Source: DASPJR01 sp035628505
GTDB lineage: Bacteria > Planctomycetota > SZUA-567 > H5-PLA8
DNA: 64,000 nt
Assembly (NCBI GenBank): GCA_035628505.1
Contig: DASPJR010000088.1
Location: 91,535 to 155,534, forward strand
Direction of reading: 5' to 3'
The position numbers and the translations under genes are program-made. Positions within the stretch are counted from its first letter, which is position 1, and the number at the start of each line of letters is the position of its first letter. The notes under the pieces were generated by a model. The model was not told the DNA's origin, searched no databases, and saw nothing but the letters and a program-made list of their open reading frames with translations. Positions 1 to 7,721 of this stretch are shown piece after piece.

Positions 1-1372
1 GGGACTTGAAGCGCATGAAAAAAGTCGAGCCCTTATTCATTTCCGATTCCACATGGATGCTCGCGCCATGAGCCAGAGCGATGTGCTTGACGATCGCAAG
101 GCCCAGGCCCGTGCCACCGCGGTCGCGCGAGCGGGCTTTGTCCACACGGTAGAATCGTTCAAAGACGTGCGGCAGCGCGTTGGGCGGAATTCCAATCCCC
201 GTGTCGGCGACGCTCACCTCCCACTGCGAATCGCTGTCGGATTCGCGGTTGAGCCTGGCCAGGCGCACCTGCACTTTTCCGTTCTCGCGGTTGTAGTTGA
301 TTGCGTTTTCAATCAGATTCGAAATCGCCTGCACCAGCAGGCCGCGTTCACCGCGAATGGGCACCGTCTGCTGCGGCAAGTCGGCCTCGAGCGCCACCCG
401 GCGCGTGCCCGCCAGCGCCTGGCATTGCTCAACGGCTGTGTTCACCGCTTCGCACAGATCGAGCTGCGTGCTGGCGATCTCCTGCTGCGGGTTTTCAAGA
501 CGCGAAAGGCGCAGCAGGTCACCCACAATGCGGCTCAGGTTTTCAGCCTGGCGGTGACAGATCTTCAGGAATTGCTGCGCCTGATCCCGGTCCTCCCACG
601 CGCCGGATTCAAGCGTTTCAAGATAGCCCAGCAGGGAAGTCAGCGGCGTGCGCAACTCGTGCGAAACGTTGGCGACGAATTCAGTGCGCATGCGTTCCAG
701 GCGGCGCAGCTCCGACATGTCGTGGAAGACGGCCACGGCGCCGGAAAGCCGGGCTTCGTCGTGAACCGGCGCGCAGCGCGCGAGGATGAAGCGTCTGCCC
801 GTCTGGCCATCAAGCGGAAGCTGCATCTCAAAGCCGCAGGCCTGGGCGGCGTCAACGGCCTGCGAGATATTGCCGACCAGATCCGGAAGCGCGGCGACTT
901 CCGCCAGCGGCCGTCCCACGGGCTCAGGGTCGCCGCTGATATTCAGCATCTTGCGGGCTGCCGGGTTGGCCACGATGACGCGCTTCTGGGAGTCGATCAC
1001 GAGGATGCCTTCTTCCATCGCGGCGAGAATGGCTTTAAGCCCGCTGCTCTCCGCCTGCAGATGCGCGATCCGCTCCTGCGCCTCACGCGCGTTTTTTTCG
1101 AGGATGCCTGTTACGGACTGGCTTTCATCCGGCGCCTGGCCGTGCAGCTTTGCGAGCGTGGCGTGGATCTCATCGAGCTGAGCGGCCTGCTCCCGCTGGC
1201 GTTTCAAAGCGATGGAAAGCAGCACCAGGAGGCCGGCAAGCGACAGGCCAAGCGCCGCAATCTGCAGCGGACCGCGCGGCTCAAGAAGACTATACGCAAG
1301 CACCGCCGCCGCGGTGAGAACGGCTCCGGCAGCGGCAGAATTTCGGATCGGACAGGGAGAGCGCATGGGCAT
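1..1372 (-). CDS. phoR: PhoR-like phosphate sensor histidine kinase (3' end outside window)
   Basis: Membrane sensor kinase that would phosphorylate PhoB under phosphate limitation. The reading frame is open from an ATG at 1372 to the window edge, giving 457 residues and lacking only the last few. Two hydrophobic segments occur near residues 10-55, followed by a coiled stretch and a PAS domain (about 95-200). The HisKA motif VSHELRTPL places the phospho-acceptor at His238. The HATPase domain shows the N box (NLIENAINYN), G1 (DTGIGI), the FERFYR F box and G2 (GGTGLGLAIV). The start lies 64 bp after the phoB stop on the same strand, so the two are probably co-transcribed. Assignment to PhoR rather than another PAS kinase rests on phoB and the pst/phoU genes next door. 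Confidence 0.9.
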   Translation of the reverse strand, partial: MPMRSPCPIRNSAAAGAVLTAAAVLAYSLLEPRGPLQIAALGLSLAGLLVLLSIALKRQREQAAQLDEIHATLAKLHGQAPDESQSVTGILEKNAREAQERIAHLQAESSGLKAILAAMEEGILVIDSQKRVIVANPAARKMLNISGDPEPVGRPLAEVAALPDLVGNISQAVDAAQACGFEMQLPLDGQTGRRFILARCAPVHDEARLSGAVAVFHDMSELRRLERMRTEFVANVSHELRTPLTSLLGYLETLESGAWEDRDQAQQFLKICHRQAENLSRIVGDLLRLSRLENPQQEIASTQLDLCEAVNTAVEQCQALAGTRRVALEADLPQQTVPIRGERGLLVQAISNLIENAINYNRENGKVQVRLARLNRESDSDSQWEVSVADTGIGIPPNALPHVFERFYRVDKARSRDRGGTGLGLAIVKHIALAHGASIHVESEMNKGSTFFMRFKS

Positions 1373-1436
1373 CGTTGAGAGCCTCAAGAGCAAGTATAGC
1401 AGCGAGGCGGCGCCACGGGCGGTCAGAATTTCCGGC

Positions 1437-2129
1437 TCATTCGTCCTTCAAGCGATACCCGACGCCGCGGACGGTTTCCACCAGCGCGCCGCACGGACCC
1501 AGCTTGCGGCGCAGGGAGCTGACGTGGACATCGATGGTACGGTTGAGCACGAAATGATCCTGCCCGAGCGCCAGGTCGAGGAGCTGGTTGCGCGTCAGCA
1601 CGCGGCCGATCTGCCGCGCGAGGTTCTGCAGGATGCGGAATTCGGCGAGCGTCAGATCGATGCGCTGGCCCTTGACCGTAACCTCGTGACGGGTGGCATC
1701 GATCTTGAGCGCGCCCAGCACAAAGGGTTTTTCATCTGCTTCGGCGTCCAGGTCCGACACGCGCCGGACCACGGCGCGCACGCGCGCCAGCAGAACGCGG
1801 ATGCTGAAAGGTTTCACCAGGTAATCGTCGGCGCCCAGCTCCAGCCCGGTGACGATGTCGGCTTCCTCGTCCTTGGCCGTAACAATGAGAATGCCGGTGC
1901 GGCGCAGGTTGGCGTTCGCGCGGATGCGGCGGCAGACTTCGAGGCCGTGCATGCCCGGAAGCATCAGGTCGAGGATCACCATATCGTAATGATTCGTTTC
2001 GACGAGCTTGAGGCCTTTTTCGCCTTCAGCGGTGCCCGAAACATCGTAGCCCTCGCGCGTGAGGTTGTGCCGGATCAACTCGCGGATGTCATTGTCGTCT
2101 TCGATAACCAGGATCTTGCTCTTCGCCAT
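1437..2129 (-). CDS. phoB: PhoB-family response regulator
   Basis: OmpR/PhoB-class transcription factor of about 230 residues. The receiver domain has the acidic pair near residues 10-11, the phospho-acceptor Asp54 in VILDLMLPG, the conserved Thr in VTAKD and Lys in YLVKPF. A winged-helix output domain follows (about 130-230), with ALKIDATRHEV and the typical ending VRGVGYRL. I chose ATG 2129, with an ACGGAGAG ribosome site 5-6 bases upstream, over an in-frame TTG at 2147. It precedes phoR on the minus strand and diverges from a phoU-like gene. The shared control region holds phased Pho-box-like hexamers, so autoregulation is likely. Confidence 0.93.
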   Translation of the reverse strand: MAKSKILVIEDDNDIRELIRHNLTREGYDVSGTAEGEKGLKLVETNHYDMVILDLMLPGMHGLEVCRRIRANANLRRTGILIVTAKDEEADIVTGLELGADDYLVKPFSIRVLLARVRAVVRRVSDLDAEADEKPFVLGALKIDATRHEVTVKGQRIDLTLAEFRILQNLARQIGRVLTRNQLLDLALGQDHFVLNRTIDVHVSSLRRKLGPCGALVETVRGVGYRLKDE

Positions 2130-2162
2130 GGCACTCTCCGTTTCCAATCTGGCACGGCGACA

Positions 2163-2222
2163 TTAACACGCGAAAAATGCACACTGCAACAACCATTACA
2201 CATTCTTAACGAGAGCTTGTTC
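2163..2222. promoter_or_regulatory. Candidate Pho boxes between phoB and phoU
   Basis: In the 263-bp divergent intergenic region TTAACA (2163), TGCAAC (2185) and TTACAC (2196) lie on an 11-bp grid (22 and 11 bp apart). TTAACG (2206) and TTGTTC (2217) form a second pair 11 bp apart, offset by one base. Direct hexamers with 11-bp period are the general design of PhoB/PhoP boxes, and TTAACA is the form known from Bacillus PhoP. Function is inferred from pattern and context. Confidence 0.45.
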
Positions 2223-2392
2223 AAAGCATGATCTTTGAAAGTCTTGATTTGCACGCGGCTGCTGTGATACACTCATGCTCGAAGTTGGCCTGCATGAATC
2301 CGCGCAGATCGCCGATAAGAGTGTGGCGAAAGGCGGGTCTCAGACGTATGGCACAACTGCTCAGTATGTTCCCGCGAGGTATTTCCGGAACC

Positions 2393-3037
2393 ATGACCAA
2401 TCCCCTCCTTGAAGTGCGCATGGAGAGCTTGCGCGAATCGCTCGAAAAGCTCGCCGCGGCCGTCGATGACAACCTGCGCTCAGTCCTGCTGAAGCTGACT
2501 TGCGACAAGGCAGTGTCGGCTGGCGCCCCGTTTGTCAGCGTCGATGAACTGGCGCGAACAGTTCGCGAACGCTGTCTGTTGCTGCTGGCGCGCGAACACC
2601 CCATGGCTGGCGACCTGAAGTTCGCAATGGCCGCGCTGCGCGTTGGACACGATTACGAACGCGTCAATGAACTGGCGCAGGCGCTCATCCGCCGCATCGA
2701 GAAGCTCACCGGAACGCCCGTGCAGGACCTGATGCAGGATATGACCGGCGTCATGGCCGACATCCTGAAGCTTCACGAAATCGTCCGCCGCACGTGGTTG
2801 CGCGACCGCGGCCATTTCACATCGGAGGAAATCAAACCACAGGTCGCGGCGCATTCCTCCGTGGTCGGCTCGCAGATCAGCGTGATCCAGAACAAGATCA
2901 TGGAAGCGATCGCGCGCGGCGGAAACAACGCCGAGATCTTCGTGGAGGTCGTCCTCGCCTGCCGGCATCTCAAGCGCATCGCGACGACTCTCGAATCCAT
3001 TCCAGACGAGCTGAACGCGTTCGACAAAGCAGCGTGA
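2393..3037 (+). CDS. phoU: PhoU-like phosphate signalling protein
   Basis: All-helical protein of about 214 residues resembling PhoU, the negative regulator linking the Pst transporter to PhoR. The N-terminus (MTNPLLEVRMESLRESLE) and the block RLLVLLAREHP-type 'LLLLAREHPMAGDLKFAMAAL' region match the first PhoU repeat, where D-L-K/R is common. A second three-helix repeat follows (about 110-205, GSQISVIQNKI and CRHLKRIATTLESI). I took ATG 2393 because it gives the family's usual N-terminus; in-frame ATGs upstream (2228, 2348) would add residues unlike the family. It lies divergent to phoB and about 2.4 kb ahead of pstS, an arrangement different from the usual pstSCAB-phoU order. Confidence 0.8.
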   Translation: MTNPLLEVRMESLRESLEKLAAAVDDNLRSVLLKLTCDKAVSAGAPFVSVDELARTVRERCLLLLAREHPMAGDLKFAMAALRVGHDYERVNELAQALIRRIEKLTGTPVQDLMQDMTGVMADILKLHEIVRRTWLRDRGHFTSEEIKPQVAAHSSVVGSQISVIQNKIMEAIARGGNNAEIFVEVVLACRHLKRIATTLESIPDELNAFDKAA

Positions 3038-3116
3038 CGCATCGATAAAAAAAGCAGTTGAACGGCTCTTCTATATAGAGGCTTTGGTCGCAGGCCTCGC
3101 AGCGCCTGGATTTTAG

Positions 3117-5159
3117 ATGTCGAACAAATCAAAGGATAAGCCGGCGCGCGCCACACATGACGCGACGCCGGCCGCACCTTCTATTGCACACCCAAATGCG
3201 CTCCGCCGGAGTCTGCCGTGGCTGATGCTGGCTCTCGCGCTGCTCGCGGCCATAGCCGTCTATGGAATCGCCGTAACCGACCGCTGGTTCTACGACGATG
3301 CCGATTACGTTCTCAACGATCCGCGCCTTGAAAGTCTGCGCCTGTTTTCGCCGCTGCACTGGCACGAGCCGCCGCCTCCGCTTCCCAAAGAGGCCAGCCC
3401 GGACCTCTATTTGCCCGGATACGACAAGCCGTTAATCGCCGACCGCTACGTCTGGCGCCTGAGCTTCGCCCTGGAACGGGCGCTATTCGGAGAGAGCTAC
3501 TCGGCCACGCACGCGCACACGATCAATCTGCTGCTGCATCTGGCATGCGTGGGAATGCTCTTTATTGCGCTGCGAAATCTCCTGCGGCTCTATAGCGAAA
3601 GTTTTCCGCAATCCACGCCAAGCCGCGCGCCGTGGCATCTCTGGCCCGGGCTGGCGGCGCTGATCTTTGCGATTCACCCCTGGGCCGCTGAGCCCGTCTG
3701 CTACGTCTCGGCGCGCAACGGCAGCCTTGGCGCACTGTTTTCACTAAGCGCGCTGGCGCTGGTTGCCGACGCGCTGCGTACTGCGGCAACGCAGCGGCGA
3801 AGAATCGTTGAAATCGTTACAGCCGCGCTGCTGTGTCTTCTGGCCTACGGCAGCAAAGAGAATTTTATCGTCGCGCCCGCGGCGGTATTGCTGGCGTGCT
3901 GGCCGGTGTTATGGAAGCGAATGAGCGAGAAATCGCGCGGACGCGCTTTTGCCATTTCCGCGTGCGGTCTGCTGGCTCTGCTTCTGCTCGGCTACGCCGG
4001 CGTGCGCGGAAGCGAGCGCGCGGCGGGACTTTTTGCCCAGACGAAAAACTTCGGCGGCCCGTATCTGCTCGAAATTCAAAGCCCGATTCTGCTAATGATA
4101 CTTCTCGATCAGCTACCGTGCATGCGGCTCTCACTCGAGACAGGCCACCCGGGCTGGCCGCTGGCCGCGTGCTGGCTGGCGTTGGCGTTGAATGGTGGAC
4201 TGGTTCTCACGGGAATCATCGCGGGGCGGCGGAGACCGGCACTACTGGGTCTTGCCGTCTTTTATGTTCTGCTGCTGCCGACCAACTCGTTCCTCCCCCG
4301 CCCTGATTTTCTCGCCGCGCGCAACGTCTATCTGCCATGCGCCGCGATCGCGGCCGTTTTTTCCGGCGCGCTCATTTTTCTCGCGTCGCGGCAGCAGAAG
4401 ATCGCTCTAATTGCTGGCGGCGTTCTGCTCGGCTATTGGGCAATCACGGCGCATGTGTGGGCGGGATGCTTCGCCGATCCGCAGAAAGTCTGGGCGCGCA
4501 GCGCGCGCGTTGCGCCGGAGCATGCCACGGTGCGGCTCAATCACGCCGTTTCGTTTCTGAAGCAGCCAAACCTGGACGCGGAGTCCCGCAAGCTCGTCGA
4601 GGCCGAAGCGAACGCCGCGCTTGCGGTAGAGGATTCTCCGACGATGCGCTATCACACGGCGCGCCCGCGGACCAACCGCCGCGCCGTGGCGTATCGACTG
4701 CTCGCCGAGCTGCGCCGCCGCGAAGAGCGCTACGCCCAGGCTGTGGAGTTCATTCAAAAAAGCTGGCAGGAGAGCAACAATCTGGAGACCTGGCTGCTCT
4801 GGGCGGATCTGTGTTACGACGACGAAATGCAGGAGCAGTCCGCGCAGATGCTGAGCGAAGGTCTGCGCGTCTGGCCGCACGCCTGGTGGCCGCGAGTGAT
4901 GCGCGGACTCTTCCGCGGCCGGAGAATGGCGCCTGAGGCCATGACGCACGACATTTATTCCGATCTGCTTCCAGCCGAAAACGCCGGCGATTCGCCGATC
5001 CGTCCGTTGCGTGCGCTGCAGGTCCGCGTGCTTGGAATTCTGGCGCAATCAAAACAGGCCCGCGAGCGCGCTGCATCGCTTGTGGAGAGAATGAGCCGGA
5101 TGGGCGTTCCGGCTGCCGAACTTGAAGAGTTGCAGAAGGCAATTCAGTCAGGAGATTAA
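3117..5159 (+). CDS. Polytopic GT-C/TMTC-like membrane protein with TPR tail
   Basis: 680 residues. After a hydrophilic N-terminus the first membrane span (about 35-55) is followed by the loop WFYDDADYVLNDPRL, which resembles the acidic DD...N catalytic loop of TMTC/PMT-type GT-C glycosyltransferases. Around ten hydrophobic segments fill residues 130-455. The C-terminal part (about 465-680) is soluble and helical with TPR-like units (AVEFIQKSWQESNNLETWLLWADLCY and the following repeat). This suggests a lipid-linked sugar transferase acting at the outer face of the inner membrane, but the substrate is unknown. The ATG has no clear Shine-Dalgarno. It lies between phoU and pstS with no obvious role in phosphate uptake. 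Confidence 0.7.
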   Translation: MSNKSKDKPARATHDATPAAPSIAHPNALRRSLPWLMLALALLAAIAVYGIAVTDRWFYDDADYVLNDPRLESLRLFSPLHWHEPPPPLPKEASPDLYLPGYDKPLIADRYVWRLSFALERALFGESYSATHAHTINLLLHLACVGMLFIALRNLLRLYSESFPQSTPSRAPWHLWPGLAALIFAIHPWAAEPVCYVSARNGSLGALFSLSALALVADALRTAATQRRRIVEIVTAALLCLLAYGSKENFIVAPAAVLLACWPVLWKRMSEKSRGRAFAISACGLLALLLLGYAGVRGSERAAGLFAQTKNFGGPYLLEIQSPILLMILLDQLPCMRLSLETGHPGWPLAACWLALALNGGLVLTGIIAGRRRPALLGLAVFYVLLLPTNSFLPRPDFLAARNVYLPCAAIAAVFSGALIFLASRQQKIALIAGGVLLGYWAITAHVWAGCFADPQKVWARSARVAPEHATVRLNHAVSFLKQPNLDAESRKLVEAEANAALAVEDSPTMRYHTARPRTNRRAVAYRLLAELRRREERYAQAVEFIQKSWQESNNLETWLLWADLCYDDEMQEQSAQMLSEGLRVWPHAWWPRVMRGLFRGRRMAPEAMTHDIYSDLLPAENAGDSPIRPLRALQVRVLGILAQSKQARERAASLVERMSRMGVPAAELEELQKAIQSGD

Positions 5160-5231
5160 CGCGCGCGCCGGAAAATATAGCGCTGCAGGACGCAGTTTTT
5201 TAAGATTTCGACGCTGCAGCCATTCAGTTCT

Positions 5232-5292
5232 TTGACAACCTGTTCAAGCTGCAAGACTTATGTCTTAACGAAACGTTAACACACCTCACACG
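5232..5292 (+). promoter_or_regulatory. Candidate Pho-box array and promoter upstream of pstS
   Basis: Hexamers fall exactly on an 11-bp grid: TTGACA (5232), TTCAAG (5243), a degenerate site (5254), TTAACG (5265), TTAACA (5276) and CACACG (5287). TTAACG and TTAACA are the best pair. TTGACA at 5232 with ACTTAT at 5256 could also serve as a -35/-10 pair with an 18-bp spacer. The site is 116-176 bases ahead of pstS, where a PhoB-dependent promoter is expected. Confidence 0.5.
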
Positions 5293-5407
5293 ATGGCTTT
5301 ACCTCCGCAAGGTACAGTTCTGGCAGATGAAGAGCGAGAGAAGATGCCGGCGCAATGAGGCGACGGCAGGTGCGCAGATAAGGGATCTGCGCAGCGGAGA
5401 ATAGAAG

Positions 5408-6373
5408 ATGAAAACGGCCATCGTGGCGCTGCTCAGTGCCATCCTGTTGTGTGCAAGTTCGAACGCCGCTCAGACGGAAAAAGACGGCAAGATCGTTTCA
5501 ATCGGCTCAGACACAATGAGCCACCTCATGAAAAATACCGCTGAAGCCTTTAAGGCGCGGCGTCCAGATGTGACCGTGGAAGTTCAGGATCCCGGATCGT
5601 CCGCAGGCATAGGCGCGATGATCAACGGACAGAGCGATTTGTGCCCGTCGTCGCGGGCGATGAAACCGGAAGAGTTCGCAAAATTTGCCGATAACTTCGG
5701 CAGCGGCGTGCGGCCGATCGATTTGCGCGTCGCTCTGGACGGGATTGTCATCTACGTCCACAAAGACAACCCGATCAATCAGCTCTCACTCGAGCAGATC
5801 GGCCGCATTTTCGCGCAGAACCCCGCTGAGGATCTCACGGACAGCAAGGGCAAAGTCTCGAAGGGAATGGGGACGAAGATCAGGACGTGGGGCGAAGTTG
5901 ATCCGAATCTTCCGCCCGAATTCAAGAGTGCCAAGATCACTCTCTACAGCCGCAACGCTGCGTCAGGAACGTATTCCTTCTTCAAGGAACACGCGCTCAA
6001 CAACCACGACTTCGACGCCAACAGCCAGGAAATGCCGGGCACATCGTCGGTCGTGAACGGCGTGGCCAAGGACAGGTTTGCGATCGGCTATGGCGGCATC
6101 GGCTACAAGACGAACGAAGTCAAGCTTCTCCCCATTTCGCCGCGCCAGGGCGAACCGGCCATCCCGCCAACGACCGAATCCGTGGCGCAGAAAAAGTATC
6201 CGATCTCGCGCGCGCTGCAGATTTTCATCCCCAAGAAACCGCAAGGCGTGCTCAAAGAATACCTCGAGTTCATCCTCTCGCCCGAGGGACAGAAAATCAT
6301 TGAGGGCGAGAAAGTCGGTTTCGTCGGTCTGCCTGAAGCCCTGCGGCTGAAGGAACTCGAGAAGCTGAAGTAA
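5408..6373 (+). CDS. pstS: PstS phosphate-binding periplasmic protein
   Basis: 321 residues, solute-binding component of the high-affinity phosphate ABC transporter. A signal peptide (MKTAIVALLSAILLCASSNAA) ends with a likely SPase I site near residue 21. The mature start IVSIGSDTMSHLMKN and the block DPGSSAGIGAMINGQSDLCPSSR match the phosphate-contacting loops of PstS, as does YSRNAASGTYSFFKEH further on. The C-terminus (FILSPEGQKIIEGEKVGFVGL) is typical. A GGAG ribosome site stands about 9 bases before the ATG. It leads the pstSCAB operon behind the 11-bp-phased hexamer array. Confidence 0.95.
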   Translation: MKTAIVALLSAILLCASSNAAQTEKDGKIVSIGSDTMSHLMKNTAEAFKARRPDVTVEVQDPGSSAGIGAMINGQSDLCPSSRAMKPEEFAKFADNFGSGVRPIDLRVALDGIVIYVHKDNPINQLSLEQIGRIFAQNPAEDLTDSKGKVSKGMGTKIRTWGEVDPNLPPEFKSAKITLYSRNAASGTYSFFKEHALNNHDFDANSQEMPGTSSVVNGVAKDRFAIGYGGIGYKTNEVKLLPISPRQGEPAIPPTTESVAQKKYPISRALQIFIPKKPQGVLKEYLEFILSPEGQKIIEGEKVGFVGLPEALRLKELEKLK

Positions 6374-6443
6374 GCGGCCAGCGGACAAGCGGGCCGCAGC
6401 AGGCGCTGCGGCTCTGATGGTCACCTGCTCCAAGAGGCCAAAC

Positions 6444-7715
6444 GTGTCAGAGCTCAGCACAGCCACCAATCTCCCGCCCTCACCGCAAGCGCCGCTTGCA
6501 TCGGTTAAGCGCGTCGAGCAGCTTGCGTCGACGCTCAAGATTGCCCAGCAGAAAGATCGAGCCGGGAAGTGGGCCATCAGTTTTGCAGCGCTTCTGGTGC
6601 TCAGTGGCGTGGCGATGATCCTGTTCTTCCTTGTCGCTGAATCACTGCCCCTGATCTTCGAGCCCGAAAAACATCCCGGCGGCACGCTCGAGAAAATGTT
6701 CCTTCCGCAGAAATACAAGGGTTACGCCGAGCCGCAGTATGTCTGGCAGACCGAAGCGAGCGAGGGCGGGGAGGAAAAGTTTGGCGTGCCGCTGCTCATC
6801 TGGGGAACGCTCAAAGGTGCGTTCTGGGCGATGTTTTTCTCGGCTCCGCTGGCGATCATGACGGCGCTGTTCGTCGCTGAGTTTGCTAAATCGCAGTTGC
6901 GGACGGTGATCAAGTCCGCAATCGAATTGCTCGCCGGCGTCCCGACGGTGGTCATCGGATTCATTGCGTTCGTTACGCTCTCGCCGATTTTTAACGACTA
7001 CTTCCAGAGCAACACCGCCTATTTCCGCAATGGTTTGTGGATCGGCATCCTCATTCAGATTCTGGTTTTCACCATCGTTTCAGCCGGACTCGGCGCGCGG
7101 ATCCTGATTTCACGGCGCAGCGCGGGTGTCAAAGCATTTGGCATCGCAGGCGTTCTGATGCTGGGCGTGCTGGCCGGCCTGCTGACAGGACGCGTACTGG
7201 ATTGGACCGCGGCGCCGCTTTTCCGTCCGCTCTTTGGAGTCACCAAGTACACACAGCTCAACGGAATCCTCGCCGGGTTCTGCCTGGGCTTTGCCATTAT
7301 CCCGATCATTTTCTCAGTCGCCGAAGATGCGATGCGCGCCGTCCCGCACTCGTACCGCGAGGCGAGCCTCGCGCTCGGCGCAAGCCCCTGGGAGACGGCG
7401 CTGCGCGTGATCCTGCCGGCGGCCCTGCCCGGCATCTACGCGGCGCTGATGCTGGGACTCGCGCGTGCGGTCGGCGAAACGATGATCATCCTGATGGCGT
7501 CGGGCAACACGCCGATCTTTGAAGTTTCACCGTTCACCGGAATGCGCACGATGTCCGCGGCGATCGCAATTGAGGCGTCGGAAAAGGCGCGCTTCTCGAC
7601 GGGCTATCACGTTCTGTTCTTTGTCGGAACACTGCTGTTTTTCATGACGCTGGTTCTGAACGTGGCGACCGAACAGGTCATCACGCGGCTCAAGAAACGT
7701 TACCATGTGGGATAA
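6444..7715 (+). CDS. pstC: PstC phosphate ABC transporter permease
   Basis: Inner-membrane permease of the Pst complex. I favour GTG 6444, preceded by AAGAGG at good spacing, over ATG 6417, which has no ribosome site. The first transmembrane helix (AISFAALLVLSGVAMILFF) is followed by a ~50-residue periplasmic stretch. The BPD permease domain then runs to the end, with the EAA-type loop YREASLALGASPWETALRVILPAALPGI that contacts PstB. At about 420 residues it is longer than E. coli PstC (319), mainly from the first periplasmic loop and an extra hydrophobic hairpin near residues 185-250. pstA follows after 6 bp. Confidence 0.93.
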   Translation: MSELSTATNLPPSPQAPLASVKRVEQLASTLKIAQQKDRAGKWAISFAALLVLSGVAMILFFLVAESLPLIFEPEKHPGGTLEKMFLPQKYKGYAEPQYVWQTEASEGGEEKFGVPLLIWGTLKGAFWAMFFSAPLAIMTALFVAEFAKSQLRTVIKSAIELLAGVPTVVIGFIAFVTLSPIFNDYFQSNTAYFRNGLWIGILIQILVFTIVSAGLGARILISRRSAGVKAFGIAGVLMLGVLAGLLTGRVLDWTAAPLFRPLFGVTKYTQLNGILAGFCLGFAIIPIIFSVAEDAMRAVPHSYREASLALGASPWETALRVILPAALPGIYAALMLGLARAVGETMIILMASGNTPIFEVSPFTGMRTMSAAIAIEASEKARFSTGYHVLFFVGTLLFFMTLVLNVATEQVITRLKKRYHVG

Positions 7716-7721
7716 AGGCTG

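Noticed and set aside
53..1378. Long plus-strand frame opposite phoR
   Set aside because: It is antisense to a kinase with full HisKA/HATPase motifs; composition (His/Arg/Gln rich) is that of a mirror frame in GC-rich DNA.
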